64,000 nucleotides of DNA, taken from contig NZ_LJAK01000004.1 of the NCBI RefSeq assembly GCF_001420005.1, positions 186,001 through 250,000 of the forward strand. Reading direction: 5' to 3'. The translations under genes and the position numbers were made by a program. Under the pieces are notes generated by a model, which saw only the letters and a program-made list of their open reading frames with translations, was not told the origin of the DNA and ran no database searches. The stretch's first letter is position 1, and each line of letters starts with the position of its first letter. The DNA comes from Loktanella sp. 3ANDIMAR09 (GTDB lineage: Bacteria; Pseudomonadota; Alphaproteobacteria; Rhodobacterales; Rhodobacteraceae). This document shows positions 51,950 through 60,831 of the stretch, one piece after another.

Positions 51950-53179
51950 TTATTCAGCGGATGCGATGATGTCGGAATATTGCTCCTGAACCTCTGCCGG
52001 AGTCATGGCAGGGGTATTCCAGAATTCGGTCATCAGGTCGTTCAGCTGGCTGATCGTGTCGGGCGCAAGAAAGGATTCCCCGTTGGGCACGATGTTGCCA
52101 TTGGCCAGCAGGTCCAGACCCTTTTGCGTGCACTCGTTCACGGATGTCAGATCGACGTCACCACGGACCGGCAGCGATCCCTTGGCAGAGTTGAAGGACA
52201 CCTGAACTTCGGGGCTCAGCAGCATGGCGGCCAGTTCCTTTTGTCCGGCCTCGATTTCGGGGTCATCCTGCTTGGGGAAATAAAACGCATCGCCGCCCGT
52301 ATCCAGGATCGCGACCTCGCCCAGACCCGGCAGGCAGGAATAATCCTCACCTGCTACTTCGCCTGCCATGGCGAATTCACCCTGCGCCCAGTCGCCCATG
52401 ATCTGCGCACCGGCCGTGTCGTTGATCACGGCGGCCGTGGCCTGGTTCCAGTCCTGCACGTTCAGACCGTCGGAAAATACGCGGGCCGCGCCAAATGCCT
52501 CGAACACGCGGGTGTATTCCGGTCCCATGACGGTTTCCGCATTCTTGTCGCGGTTGACCGACAGCCAGGCCTCTTCACCAGCCAGTGCCAGCGCCATGAC
52601 GCCAAAAGCACCGTTTTGCTGCCAGGACTGTCCACCCATCGCCAGCGGCGTCAGACCCGCCTCTTGCAGCGCGGGCGCGCTCTCGGCGAATTCGGTCCAG
52701 GTGGTTGGCACGGCTAAACCGGCGTTTTCATAGGCGGCGTTCGACAGCCACATCCACTGCCAGGAATGGATGTTCACCGGCGCGCAATAAATGCGACCAT
52801 CGACGGTGCAGGCGTCCAGTAGCGACGACGGGTTCACGATGTCGGCCCAACCTTCGGCCTCGGCCACATCGGTGAGGTCGAGCAACAGACCCGCCTCGAT
52901 CAGTTCTTCTGCCTGACGCCCGTGATTGAACTGGAACGCGGCGGGTGGATCGCCGCCGATGATCCGGCTGACCATGACGGGACGCGCGGTGTCGCCGCCA
53001 CCAGCGATAGCACCGTCAACCCATGTGTTGCCGGTCGCCGTCCATGCCTCTGCAAACTTGGCGACAGCATTGGCTTCACCGCCGGATGTCCACCAATGCA
53101 TCACCTCAAGGTCGACTGCGCCAGCGGTGGTTGCCGCGCAAATCGCAGTGGCCGAAAGTAGTTTTATTCTTAGCTTCAC
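51950..53179 (-). CDS. Carbohydrate ABC transporter substrate-binding protein
   Basis: A 409-residue periplasmic protein with a signal peptide of about 21 residues (cleavage near TTAGA-VD). It has the extracellular solute-binding protein family 1 pattern, beginning LEVMHWWTSGGEANAV, with several Trp residues likely for sugar stacking (SWQWMWLSN). GGGAGGAGAAGA lies before the start. It heads the nine-gene operon and is divergent from the LacI-type regulator. The ligand is probably a manno- or xylo-oligosaccharide. Confidence 0.9.
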   Translation of the reverse strand: MKLRIKLLSATAICAATTAGAVDLEVMHWWTSGGEANAVAKFAEAWTATGNTWVDGAIAGGGDTARPVMVSRIIGGDPPAAFQFNHGRQAEELIEAGLLLDLTDVAEAEGWADIVNPSSLLDACTVDGRIYCAPVNIHSWQWMWLSNAAYENAGLAVPTTWTEFAESAPALQEAGLTPLAMGGQSWQQNGAFGVMALALAGEEAWLSVNRDKNAETVMGPEYTRVFEAFGAARVFSDGLNVQDWNQATAAVINDTAGAQIMGDWAQGEFAMAGEVAGEDYSCLPGLGEVAILDTGGDAFYFPKQDDPEIEAGQKELAAMLLSPEVQVSFNSAKGSLPVRGDVDLTSVNECTQKGLDLLANGNIVPNGESFLAPDTISQLNDLMTEFWNTPAMTPAEVQEQYSDIIASAE

Positions 53180-53228
53180 GATCTTCTCCTCCCAGAATCT
53201 AAATCGTTATAGAAAGGCTAACCTGAAG

Positions 53229-53244
53229 TTGTTTGCGCAAACAA
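53229..53244. promoter_or_regulatory. LacI-type operator, perfect 16-nt palindrome
   Basis: TTGTTTGCGCAAACAA is a perfect dyad with a central CG, typical of LacI/GalR-family operators. It lies 50 nt upstream of the binding-protein start in the divergent gap with the LacI-type gene. Confidence 0.8.
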
Positions 53245-53275
53245 GACTATTTTTTTTGGTCAACAAAATTTACAA

Positions 53276-53288
53276 TTTGTCGCACAAA
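53276..53288. promoter_or_regulatory. Possible second operator half-match
   Basis: TTTGT-CGC-ACAAA (53276-53288) repeats the outer halves of the perfect palindrome 47 bp away, with a 3-nt centre. Two sites would let the tetramer or dimer pair control both genes. Confidence 0.45.
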
Positions 53289-53348
53289 CACCTTGCGCCA
53301 GATTGCGTTTTTATTGATCGGCACACAGGGGATCGAAGGGGGATCGAT

Positions 53349-54377
53349 ATGGACGACGCCACGCGACCACGGCAGCGCGCACCGACGCTCAAGACCATTG
53401 CCGGGCTGACCGACCTCGCGGTGCCGACCGTGTCCCGCGCCCTGTCCGGCGCATTGGACATCAGCGAAGAGACCCGCGCGCGCGTCCGCGCAGTTGCCGA
53501 CGAAATCGGTTATGTGCCCAATCGTGCGGGCGTGCGTTTGCGCACCGGACGGACGCATGTGATCTCGCTCGTGATGTCGACGGAACACGACATCATGAAC
53601 CATACAGCCAAGCTGATCTCTTCGGTGTCTGCCGGACTGCGCAACACACCGTTCCACCTGATCATCACGCCTTATTTCCCAGACGAGGACCCGATGAAGC
53701 CGATCCGCTACATCGTGGAAAGCCGGTCAGCCGATGCCGTCATCTTCAATCAGATCCAGCCGCAGGACCCGCGCGTGCGCTACCTGCTGGATCGCAAGTT
53801 TCCCTTTGCCACGCATGGTCGGTCGAACTGGGCCAAGGACCACGCCTGGTTCGATTTCGACAATTTCGCCTATGGTCGGATCGCCGTCGAAACCCTGGCC
53901 ACCCGCGGCAGGCGTCGTCTGATGCTGGTCCCGCCACCTGATGAACAATCCTACGGCCAGGAAATGATCGCGGGGTGCAGCGACACGGCACGCAGGCTGG
54001 GGATCGATTTGCAGATCGTTGTCGGCTTCGACAGCGACTCTGCGATCGAGGATGTCCAGCGCGGCGTGTCAGATTTGCTGAATCGCCAACCTGCACCTGA
54101 CGGCATCATCACCGGATCCACCAATTCCGCGCTCGGTACGGGGGCCGCGCTGCGCAACAACGGTATCGCCATCGGCCGCGACATCGATGTTTTCACCAAG
54201 GAAGCGATGGTATTCCTGCGCCGGGTCTGGCCCGAAATCCTGACAGTGTCGGAAAATGTCGTGGCCGCCGGTGACTTTCTGGCGCATGCGGCCATCGCAC
54301 AGGTCACCCACCCAAAGGGCGACCTGATGCAAAAACTCGACATACCGACCTGGCCGCACGAGAACGAGACAAGCTGA
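53349..54377 (+). CDS. LacI family transcriptional regulator
   Basis: A 342-residue repressor. The DNA-binding helix-turn-helix and hinge lie in residues about 12-65 (LKTIAGLTDLAVPTVSRALS and GYVPNRAGVRLRTGR), followed by a periplasmic-binding-protein-like sugar domain (about 70-335). The start at 53349 has GGGGGAT before it; the much longer frame upstream runs antisense into the binding-protein gene. It is divergent from the glycan operon and likely binds the palindrome at 53229, released by an oligosaccharide breakdown product. Confidence 0.92.
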   Translation: MDDATRPRQRAPTLKTIAGLTDLAVPTVSRALSGALDISEETRARVRAVADEIGYVPNRAGVRLRTGRTHVISLVMSTEHDIMNHTAKLISSVSAGLRNTPFHLIITPYFPDEDPMKPIRYIVESRSADAVIFNQIQPQDPRVRYLLDRKFPFATHGRSNWAKDHAWFDFDNFAYGRIAVETLATRGRRRLMLVPPPDEQSYGQEMIAGCSDTARRLGIDLQIVVGFDSDSAIEDVQRGVSDLLNRQPAPDGIITGSTNSALGTGAALRNNGIAIGRDIDVFTKEAMVFLRRVWPEILTVSENVVAAGDFLAHAAIAQVTHPKGDLMQKLDIPTWPHENETS

Positions 54378-54498
54378 CCTTTGCCCGCGCCAATCGTCTC
54401 GAACAATTCGCGCACCGCCCGGATCGGCAGGTTCCGCTGGCCTGCCCCCATCGAGTGGTCCGGTTTGAATGTTGATGCAGGGTCGGTCTCTGGTCTAT

Positions 54499-54700
54499 TC
54501 AGGCGATGCTTTCGGTTGCCGGTGGACGGTATCCCAGAGCGCTGTGCGATCTGACCGTGTCGTAGCGGCGGTGCCACTTCTCGATCAGGATCTCGGCCTC
54601 GCGCAGCGCGTAGAAGACCTCGGCATTCAGAAAATCGTCTCGGAACCTGGCATCGAGGCATTTACAGCAGCCGTTTTTCCAGGGTGATCGCGTTGCGATG
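54499..54700 (-). pseudogene. IS3-family transposase (OrfB) C-terminal remnant
   Basis: On the minus strand, a frame ending at TGA 54501-54499 encodes SPWKNG, RFRDDFLNAEVFYALRE, AEILIEKWHRRYDTVRSH and SALGYRPPATESIA. This is the end of the IS3/IS150-type integrase (the last conserved Glu of DDE is in the LREAE region). About 65 residues remain; the rest of the transposase upstream is gone. The lower side (about 54430-54470, GGACCACTCGATGGGGGC on the minus strand) resembles an IS3-type end. Confidence 0.8.
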
Positions 54701-54998
54701 AACGCCGCCTTGCCGACCTTAAGATAGAATGACCACGCCGCGGCGCCGTTCCACCAAAGCGGTCATGCGCACGTCGCGCAGCATGGTCCGACGGTAGACG
54801 TCGGCAGGCCTGTTCAACGCTTTTCCGGCATCTGCGGGCTCAAGCCGGACCTTCGCCGCAAGTTTGCAATTTATGCTAAACCTGCGACAGCGCGTGATGG
54901 ACCGGCGGGGTTCGACCGCCTTCGCGGCAAATCCGCAGGATTTGTCGGTTCGGTTTGTGCAAGCTTGATAGGGCAACCCTATGATCGAAGGTGAACTC
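54701..54998. other. Gene-free stretch next to the IS remnant
   Basis: No frame here has family-like sequence; a 98-codon minus frame at 54719-55015 runs into the AraC gene antisense and looks random. The stretch changes to AT-richer sequence near 54860. It carries the upstream region of the AraC-type gene. I see no convincing terminal repeat. Confidence 0.5.
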
Positions 54999-55859
54999 AT
55001 GCCCAAATCTGCCACCCACCAAAGCTATCTTGATCGCTTGAACCGCGTCGATGATTATATCCACGCCCATCTCGAGGATGATCTTTCGGTTGAGAGATTG
55101 GCCGAGGTGGCATGCCTGTCGCCATATCATTGGAGCCGAATTTACGCAGCGATGCGTGGGGAAACTGTTGCCGTGAGAATCCGTCGGCTAAGGCTGCAAC
55201 GCGCAGCGGATCGTCTGGCCAACACCGATATTGCAATGGACAAAATTTCGATGCTGGCGGGATACGGCTCGACGGATACGTTCGGGCGCGCCTTTCGTGA
55301 CGTGCTCGGAGACACCCCCGCGCAGTTCAGAGCAGCCGGGAAGCACGCCGCCTTCAAGAAAGCTGTCAGCACATGTGATGCGCAAGGCTTCCCGGTGTCA
55401 GTCGTCACATTGCCCGAACAACGCTGCGCAAGCATCGACCATGTCGGCTCTTATATGCAGATAGATCATGCGATCGGAAGATTGTTTGCCGAGCTTTCGA
55501 AACAAGGCGGCTTGCCCGAGACCCCGTCAATGATCGGCGTTTTCTTCGACGACCCGGACGCGGGCGAGGAATCAGAGCTTCGGTCAAGGGCCTGTATGCC
55601 TATCGGCAACGATATCGCAATTGGCGAGCCTCTGGGAGAGACAAAACTGAAAGCTGGGCACTATGCCCAGTTAAACTATACCGGCCCCTATGCCGCCATG
55701 CGTGAAGCCTACCGGTGGCTTCTCGGCACATGGCTCCCCGCTTCTGGGTATGAACCCGGCGATGCGCCGATTTTCGAAGCATATCTTAATGACCCGAGTC
55801 AGGTTCCCCAGACTGAATTGCGCACCGATATCCATCTTCCACTGCATGTTCTGAGATGA
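54999..55859 (+). CDS. AraC family regulator with GyrI-like effector domain
   Basis: A 286-residue regulator with an N-terminal AraC/XylS double helix-turn-helix (about 10-110: LSVERLAEVACLSPYHWSRIY and LANTDIAMDKISMLAGYGSTDTFGRAF) and a C-terminal GyrI-like small-molecule-binding domain (about 130-285). This is the Rob/SoxS-plus-GyrI build linked to drug or toxin response. The start at 54999 has GAAGGTGA before it; an ATG at 54981 is an alternative. It overlaps the DUF1801 gene by four bases. Base composition is lower in GC than the surroundings, suggesting acquisition. Confidence 0.87.
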   Translation: MPKSATHQSYLDRLNRVDDYIHAHLEDDLSVERLAEVACLSPYHWSRIYAAMRGETVAVRIRRLRLQRAADRLANTDIAMDKISMLAGYGSTDTFGRAFRDVLGDTPAQFRAAGKHAAFKKAVSTCDAQGFPVSVVTLPEQRCASIDHVGSYMQIDHAIGRLFAELSKQGGLPETPSMIGVFFDDPDAGEESELRSRACMPIGNDIAIGEPLGETKLKAGHYAQLNYTGPYAAMREAYRWLLGTWLPASGYEPGDAPIFEAYLNDPSQVPQTELRTDIHLPLHVLR

Positions 55860-56290
55860 ACATGCCCGACATGCCGCACACTGTGGCGCAAGCGTTCGCA
55901 AAGGTTCCTGACCCCGCAAGGGCACGCCTCCTTCGCATACGATGCTTGATTTTCGAGAACTCGGAAGGAATGGAAACAATTGGCCCGATTACCGAGACCC
56001 TCAAATGGGGAGAGCCCGCCTATCTGACGCAAGTCACCAAGAGCGGCACGACAATTCGACTGGGTCAATCAAGATCAGCACCGAAGGATGCCGCCATCTT
56101 CTTGAACTGCCAGACATCACTCGTAGAAGAGTTTCGCATGCAGTTTGCAAATGTATTTCGTTTTGAAAAAAACCGGGCTGTCATCATTCCCCATGACCGG
56201 CCCCTACCTGAAAACGCCGTGAGCTTCTGTCTTCGCAGGGCTTTGAACTACCATGAAAGCAAGCGTCGTGAGCAATGGAACGGCGGATAA
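55856..56290 (+). CDS. DUF1801 domain protein
   Basis: A 144-residue protein of the DUF1801 (YdhG-like) group, with ARLLRIRCLIFENSE near 23-37, TETLKWGEPAYLT near 46-58 and a KDAAIFLNCQTSLVEEFR centre. The fold is known but the function is not. It is coupled to the AraC/GyrI gene (ATGA overlap) and shares its lower GC. Probably its regulated partner, or both travel as a pair. Confidence 0.83.
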   Translation: MNMPDMPHTVAQAFAKVPDPARARLLRIRCLIFENSEGMETIGPITETLKWGEPAYLTQVTKSGTTIRLGQSRSAPKDAAIFLNCQTSLVEEFRMQFANVFRFEKNRAVIIPHDRPLPENAVSFCLRRALNYHESKRREQWNGG

Positions 56291-56720
56291 GAGACAAACG
56301 TGAAAAGGCTGCCGGGGTATTTATGACCCGACTGGGAAAGCCATGCCGCCGCACAAAGCGAGAGCCAAGCGGCGGCAACAGGACCGCGCCTGAGGATGCC
56401 ACGACACTTCACATGTGAGGTGCCCCTGGTTTCCTAGACACCTGCGGCACGCGGTGTCGCCATTCACCACTGCGATGCGGACCTGCGGCTGCGCGACCTG
56501 TCATTTCAGGATCAAACCAGATCGTCAGCGATCCGCGCCTCCCTGACTTTCATCGTCGGCCGACCAGTTCGTGGTCTTGTACCTCGCAGGGGCCCAACTG
56601 CGCCGGCCATCCTGCCATCACGCTGGATTCATGCCGTGAATCCCTCACCCGATGCGCGCAACACGATCGCCCCAAGCAACTGATTCTATTGCTAGATTAG
56701 TCTACTGCACAAGGTTTGTC
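56291..56720. other. Gene-free stretch before tRNA-Ser
   Basis: 430 nt with no supported gene. A piece at about 56411-56442 (minus strand GGTGTCTAGGAAACCAGG) looks like an insertion-sequence end and again suggests past insertions. An AT-rich tract (about 56680-56705) lies just before the tRNA 3' end. Confidence 0.45.
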
Positions 56721-56810
56721 TGGCGGAGGCTCAGGGATTCGAACCCTGGGAGGACTTTCACCCTCGTCGGTTTTCAAGACCGGTGCATTCGACCACTCTG
56801 CCAAGCCTCC
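56721..56810 (-). tRNA. tRNA-Ser (anticodon TGA)
   Basis: The minus strand reads GGAGGCTTGGCAGAGTGGTC at the 5' end (56810) and AGCCTCCGCCA at the 3' end (56721), forming a 7-bp acceptor stem GGAGGCT/AGCCTCC. The anticodon loop CTTGAAA carries TGA. A long variable arm (GACGAGGGTGAAAGTCCTC region) marks a serine tRNA, and the T loop is GGTTCGAATC. The terminal CCA is encoded. Its 3' end points to the IS-marked patch. Confidence 0.95.
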
Positions 56811-56820
56811 GCGCAGGCAC

Positions 56821-56849
56821 CTCATAATCTGGGCGACGCGTCAGGACAA
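56821..56849 (-). promoter_or_regulatory. Candidate promoter of tRNA-Ser
   Basis: On the minus strand TTGTCC (56849-56844) and TATGAG (56826-56821) are 17 nt apart, with the start expected a few bases before the tRNA 5' end. Each box matches consensus in about four of six positions. Confidence 0.4.
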
Positions 56850-57032
56850 GCCACTTCACACTCTGGGGAATTCCGCCGAGACCGCACCTGCTTTGGCTTT
56901 CTTTCACGGCGCAGTGACGTTAGACTCTGGTCAGGATTTCTGGGGTTACTTCGGTCAGCCCCTAATTAATGACGCATCCGCGCAAGTGCCGTGCAAAACG
57001 GCCACGGTGCGACCTGCAAGAGAGGGCGAGCA

Positions 57033-57866
57033 ATGGCATTTGATTTCCGGCGTGTTTCAAGACCTGCAATCTGGCTGGCGATGACAGTCAGCGCCGTCGC
57101 ACTGTCGGCATGCGAAAACCTGCCCAGCTTTGGTGCCGCAGCGGATGACGGGGCGTCCGCCCCCATCGTGGCGCCAGCGGACGCCGCCAATGCCCGCGAC
57201 ATCGAAGCGCCAGAGGTGTTCAACCTGACCGAGGCCGGATTGTGGGACGGCCGGCCCTCGCTGGGTGGCGTCTGGGTCGCGCATCCGTCGGTGACCGACC
57301 CCGAACGCGTGATCATCCGCAACACGTCCAACGGGCGTTTCGTCATCGGGGCGCTGTTCCGGCGTGAACGCGAAAATCCGGGTCCAGCGCTTCAGGTGTC
57401 GTCGGATGCCGCCGAAGAGCTGGGCATGCTGGCCGGCAGCCCGGCACAGCTGAACGTCGTGGCTCTGCGCCGCGAAGAGGCCCCCGCGCCCACCGAAACC
57501 GCGATCACCGATTTCGACACGCCAGAGGTGATTGCCGCCGAACCACTGGATGACGCCCCCGTCGCGGTCGCAGCAGCGACGTCCGACACCCCGGCCCCTG
57601 CCCCCGTAGCACAACCCGCCGCGACCTCGACACTGGACAAACCGTTCATCCAGATCGGTATTTTCAGCATTGAGGAAAACGCCAACAATACCGCGACCGC
57701 GCTGCGCGGCGACGGGCTGTCGGCAAATGTCATCGCACAGGAAAGCCAGACCAAGACGTTCTACCGTGTCACCGTCGGGCCCGCGCCCACGGCCGCCGAC
57801 CGCAGCGCGGTTCTGGACAAGGTCAGGGCACTGGGCTTCAACGATGCCTATGCCGTGACGAACTGA
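57033..57866 (+). CDS. SPOR-domain lipoprotein
   Basis: A 277-residue envelope protein. The start at 57033 has GAGAGGGCGAG before it and gives a lipoprotein signal with lipobox LSAC (Cys near 27). The middle contains a conserved alphaproteobacterial segment (GVWVAHPSVTDPERVIIRN and FRRERENPGPALQVSSDAAEELG), then an Ala/Pro-rich linker and a SPOR domain (about 200-277, PFIQIGIFSIEENANNTATAL), which binds denuded peptidoglycan at division sites. It lies just upstream of a D-Ala-D-Ala carboxypeptidase, fitting cell-wall work. Confidence 0.86.
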   Translation: MAFDFRRVSRPAIWLAMTVSAVALSACENLPSFGAAADDGASAPIVAPADAANARDIEAPEVFNLTEAGLWDGRPSLGGVWVAHPSVTDPERVIIRNTSNGRFVIGALFRRERENPGPALQVSSDAAEELGMLAGSPAQLNVVALRREEAPAPTETAITDFDTPEVIAAEPLDDAPVAVAAATSDTPAPAPVAQPAATSTLDKPFIQIGIFSIEENANNTATALRGDGLSANVIAQESQTKTFYRVTVGPAPTAADRSAVLDKVRALGFNDAYAVTN

Positions 57867-57884
57867 TACCAAGAGGATTTCATC

Positions 57885-59081
57885 ATGACCCAAGCCCTGC
57901 GTACCGCAGCCCTCGCACTTACGCTGCTGGGCAGCACTGCCATGGCACAGCAGTTCGAGACAAGCGCGGGTTCGGGGTTTGTGATGGACATGACCACCGG
58001 GACCGTGCTGCTTGAGAAAAATGCGGATGCGCCGCTGCCGCCTGCGTCGATGTCGAAACTGATGACGATCTACATGGCATTCGAGGCGGTGGCGGACGGT
58101 CGGTTGCGCATTGACGAAGAACTGCCCGTGTCCGCCCATGCGGCCAGCTATGGCGGGTCGTCCATGTTCCTTGATACGACCGATCGTGTCACGGTCGAGG
58201 ATCTGTTGCGCGGCGTCATCGTGCTGTCCGGCAACGACGCAAGCACCGTGCTGGCCGAGGCACTGTCCCCCGATGGCACCGAGACCGGATTTGCCCGGAT
58301 GATGACGGCACGCGCGCGCGAAATGGGCATGAACAATTCAACCTTTGCCAATTCCAGTGGCTGGCCCGATCCCAGTCACCGCATGTCGATGCGCGATCTG
58401 GGCATTCTGGCAGAGCGTCTGATTGTCGATTTTCCGACGTTCTATCCGATCTTTGCCGAACAGGAATTCCTGTTCGACGGGCGCGTGCCATCCAACAGCC
58501 GCAACCGCAATCCGATCCTGGGGCTGGGGATCGGTGCCGATGGTCTGAAAACGGGTCACACATCCGAGGCGGGTTACGGTCTGGTGGGGTCCGCCAAACA
58601 GGACGGACGGCGGATCATTTTTGTGCTGTCCGGCATGGACACCCCACAGGAACGTGCCGAGGAATCCGAAAAAATCGTGAACTGGGCTTTTCGCCAGTTC
58701 GCACAACGCGAGGTCGCGGCCTCTGGCGTGCGGATCGCGACAGCCGATGTCTGGATGGGCGAGACGCAGCAGATTGGCCTGACCGTGGCCGAAGATCTGC
58801 AGATGCTGGTGCCCACGACCAATGGCGACACGCTGAACGCCAGCGTGTCGTTCGACGGCCCCGTGCAGGCACCGATCACCGCCGGGCAGACGCTGGGCGA
58901 GCTGGTCATCGAATTTGACGGCCTGCCAGACCGCCGCGTCCCGCTGGTCGCCGATGCCGATGTGGCGCGGGGCGGTTTCATGCCGCGCATGCGCACAGCA
59001 GCCCAGGTGCTGTTGGGCAAGGTCACATCCCGCACCGCCAATCCCGCAGCCGCGCCCGCCGACACCGAAGAGGCGACATGA
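57885..59081 (+). CDS. D-alanyl-D-alanine carboxypeptidase (PBP5/6 type)
   Basis: A 398-residue penicillin-binding protein with a signal peptide of about 21 residues. The serine-enzyme motifs are all present: Ser55-x-x-Lys58 (PASMSKLMT), Ser115-Gly-Asn (LSGNDAS) and Lys222-Thr-Gly (LKTGHTSEAG). The C-terminal PBP5-type beta domain follows about 275-370, then a Pro/Ala-rich tail; a membrane-anchoring helix is not obvious. It trims the terminal D-Ala of peptidoglycan. It overlaps tmk by four bases. Confidence 0.94.
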   Translation: MTQALRTAALALTLLGSTAMAQQFETSAGSGFVMDMTTGTVLLEKNADAPLPPASMSKLMTIYMAFEAVADGRLRIDEELPVSAHAASYGGSSMFLDTTDRVTVEDLLRGVIVLSGNDASTVLAEALSPDGTETGFARMMTARAREMGMNNSTFANSSGWPDPSHRMSMRDLGILAERLIVDFPTFYPIFAEQEFLFDGRVPSNSRNRNPILGLGIGADGLKTGHTSEAGYGLVGSAKQDGRRIIFVLSGMDTPQERAEESEKIVNWAFRQFAQREVAASGVRIATADVWMGETQQIGLTVAEDLQMLVPTTNGDTLNASVSFDGPVQAPITAGQTLGELVIEFDGLPDRRVPLVADADVARGGFMPRMRTAAQVLLGKVTSRTANPAAAPADTEEAT

Positions 59082-59701
59082 CTTCAATCGACCCGCACCC
59101 CGGTCGTTTCATCACCTTTGAAGGGATCGACGGGTCGGGCAAGTCGACTCAGGCCAGGTGCCTTGCAGACCATCTGCGGGCGCGTGGTGAACAGGTGGTG
59201 TTGACCCGCGAACCGGGCGGCAGCCCGGGTGCCGAGGAAATCCGCGCCCTTGTTCTCACTGGCGACACCGGCAGGTGGTCTGCCATGACCGAACTGCTGC
59301 TGTTCAACGCCGCCCGGCGGGATCACCTGGAAAAGACGATCCACCCGGCATTGGCCGCAGGACATACGGTGATCTGCGACCGGTTCGCCGACAGTACCCG
59401 CGCCTATCAGGGGGCCACGCGCGGTAACCTGCGCGGCACGGTCGACCAGCTGCATGCGCTGATGATCGGGCTCGAACCCGATCTGACATTCATCATCGAC
59501 ATGGACCCTGCCAAGGCACTGGCCCGTGGTCTGGCCCGCGCAGGTGCGGAACAACGGTTCGAGGATATGGGCCTGCCGTTGCAGCAAAAGGTCCGGTCGG
59601 TCTTTCGCGATCTGGCCCGCGATCATCCCGAACGCTGCGTCTTGATCGACGGCGACCGCGACCCCGACAGCGTGGCCGCCGATATCGCGTCGCGCCTATG
59701 A
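59078..59701 (+). CDS. tmk: Thymidylate kinase
   Basis: A 207-residue enzyme phosphorylating dTMP to dTDP. The P-loop is FEGIDGSGKSTQ near 14-25, the DRFADSTRAYQGA segment (near 102-114) is the conserved DRX motif, and TREPGG is near 46-51. It overlaps both neighbours by four bases in the common order tmk-holB-tatD. Confidence 0.96.
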   Translation: MTSIDPHPGRFITFEGIDGSGKSTQARCLADHLRARGEQVVLTREPGGSPGAEEIRALVLTGDTGRWSAMTELLLFNAARRDHLEKTIHPALAAGHTVICDRFADSTRAYQGATRGNLRGTVDQLHALMIGLEPDLTFIIDMDPAKALARGLARAGAEQRFEDMGLPLQQKVRSVFRDLARDHPERCVLIDGDRDPDSVAADIASRL

Positions 59702-60819
59702 CCGATCTGCCCGAACCAGACCGCATCGCAGGCGCGCCGCATCCGCGTGATACGCCCATCCTGTTCGGACAGGACGCGGCAATCGCTGATTTTCTGGATG
59801 CCTACAACACGGGACGCCTGCATTCGGGCTGGCTGATCACGGGCCCGCGGGGCGTCGGCAAGGCGACGCTGGCGTGGAAAATCGCGACCTTTCTGCTGGC
59901 CCAGCCCGCCAGTCCGGACGCAGGTCTGTTCGGTGATCCGCCACCCGTCACCTCGCTCGCGATCGCGCCGGACCACCCCGATGCGCGGCTGATCGCAGCC
60001 GGCGCGCATCCGCGCCTCTTTGTCGTGCGCCGTCCCGTCGACGACAAGACAGGCACCCTCAAGGCCGATATCACCGTCGATACCATCCGCGGCATGAAAG
60101 GTTTTTTTCAGATGTCATCCGCCGATGGCGGCCGCCGGGTCGTGATCGTGGACGCCGCCGACGAAATGAACCGCGCCGCCGCAAATGCCATCCTCAAGGA
60201 ACTGGAAGAACCGCCCGCACGCACGACGCTTCTTCTCATTGCGCATCAGCCCTCGCGCCTGCTGCCCACGATCCGGTCACGCTGCCGGGTGCTGCGCTGC
60301 GCACCGCTTGGGGCGGATGACCTTGCCGCTGTCCTGGACCAGGCCGGATTGTTGGCCGATCAATCCCAGGCCCTGCAGGCGCTCTCTGGCGGGTCTGCCG
60401 GCGACGCGGTCCGCCTGCTGACCCAGGACGGACTGGCACTTTATGCCCAACTGGTCCAGCTGCTGGACGGGCTGCCCCAGATCGACCGCACCGCGGCGCT
60501 GAAACTGGCCGAAAGCTGCGCAGGCAAGCAGAATGCGAACCGCTTTGCCCTGATGCTGGACCTGCTCGACCTGCTGCTGTCACGCGCGGCCCACGCAGGA
60601 ATCGCGGGCGAGCCGCGCACCCAGGGCGCCCCCGGCGAGGCCCGCCTGCTGACACGGATCAGCCCGCATGACCGCGCGGCCCGCGCCTGGGCGGATCTGA
60701 CGCAGACCGCAGGCGCCCGCGCGCGCCACGGACGGGCGGTGAACCTTGACCCTGCCGCGCTGGTGCTGGATATGATCTTCAGCATAGAGCGTGTGGCCCA
60801 GGCCGACGCCAGCCCCTAA
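59698..60819 (+). CDS. holB: DNA polymerase III subunit delta'
   Basis: A 373-residue clamp-loader subunit. The P-loop-like GPRGVGKATLAW is near 44-55, the Walker-B-like VVIVDAADEMNRAAANAILK region near 150-169 and the KELEEPPA sequence near 169-176 are typical of DnaX/HolB. It helps load the sliding clamp. Start overlaps tmk stop. Confidence 0.94.
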   Translation: MTDLPEPDRIAGAPHPRDTPILFGQDAAIADFLDAYNTGRLHSGWLITGPRGVGKATLAWKIATFLLAQPASPDAGLFGDPPPVTSLAIAPDHPDARLIAAGAHPRLFVVRRPVDDKTGTLKADITVDTIRGMKGFFQMSSADGGRRVVIVDAADEMNRAAANAILKELEEPPARTTLLLIAHQPSRLLPTIRSRCRVLRCAPLGADDLAAVLDQAGLLADQSQALQALSGGSAGDAVRLLTQDGLALYAQLVQLLDGLPQIDRTAALKLAESCAGKQNANRFALMLDLLDLLLSRAAHAGIAGEPRTQGAPGEARLLTRISPHDRAARAWADLTQTAGARARHGRAVNLDPAALVLDMIFSIERVAQADASP

Positions 60820-60831
60820 AAGGCCCCCACC

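Noticed and set aside
54900-54930. Possible attachment-site copy of the tRNA-Ser 3' end (GGGGTTCGACCGCC region)
   Set aside because: Only the general T-arm-like core is similar; it does not match the tRNA-Ser 3' sequence beyond a few bases.
54719-55015. A 98-codon minus-strand frame beside the IS remnant
   Set aside because: No family resemblance and it overlaps the AraC-type start antisense.
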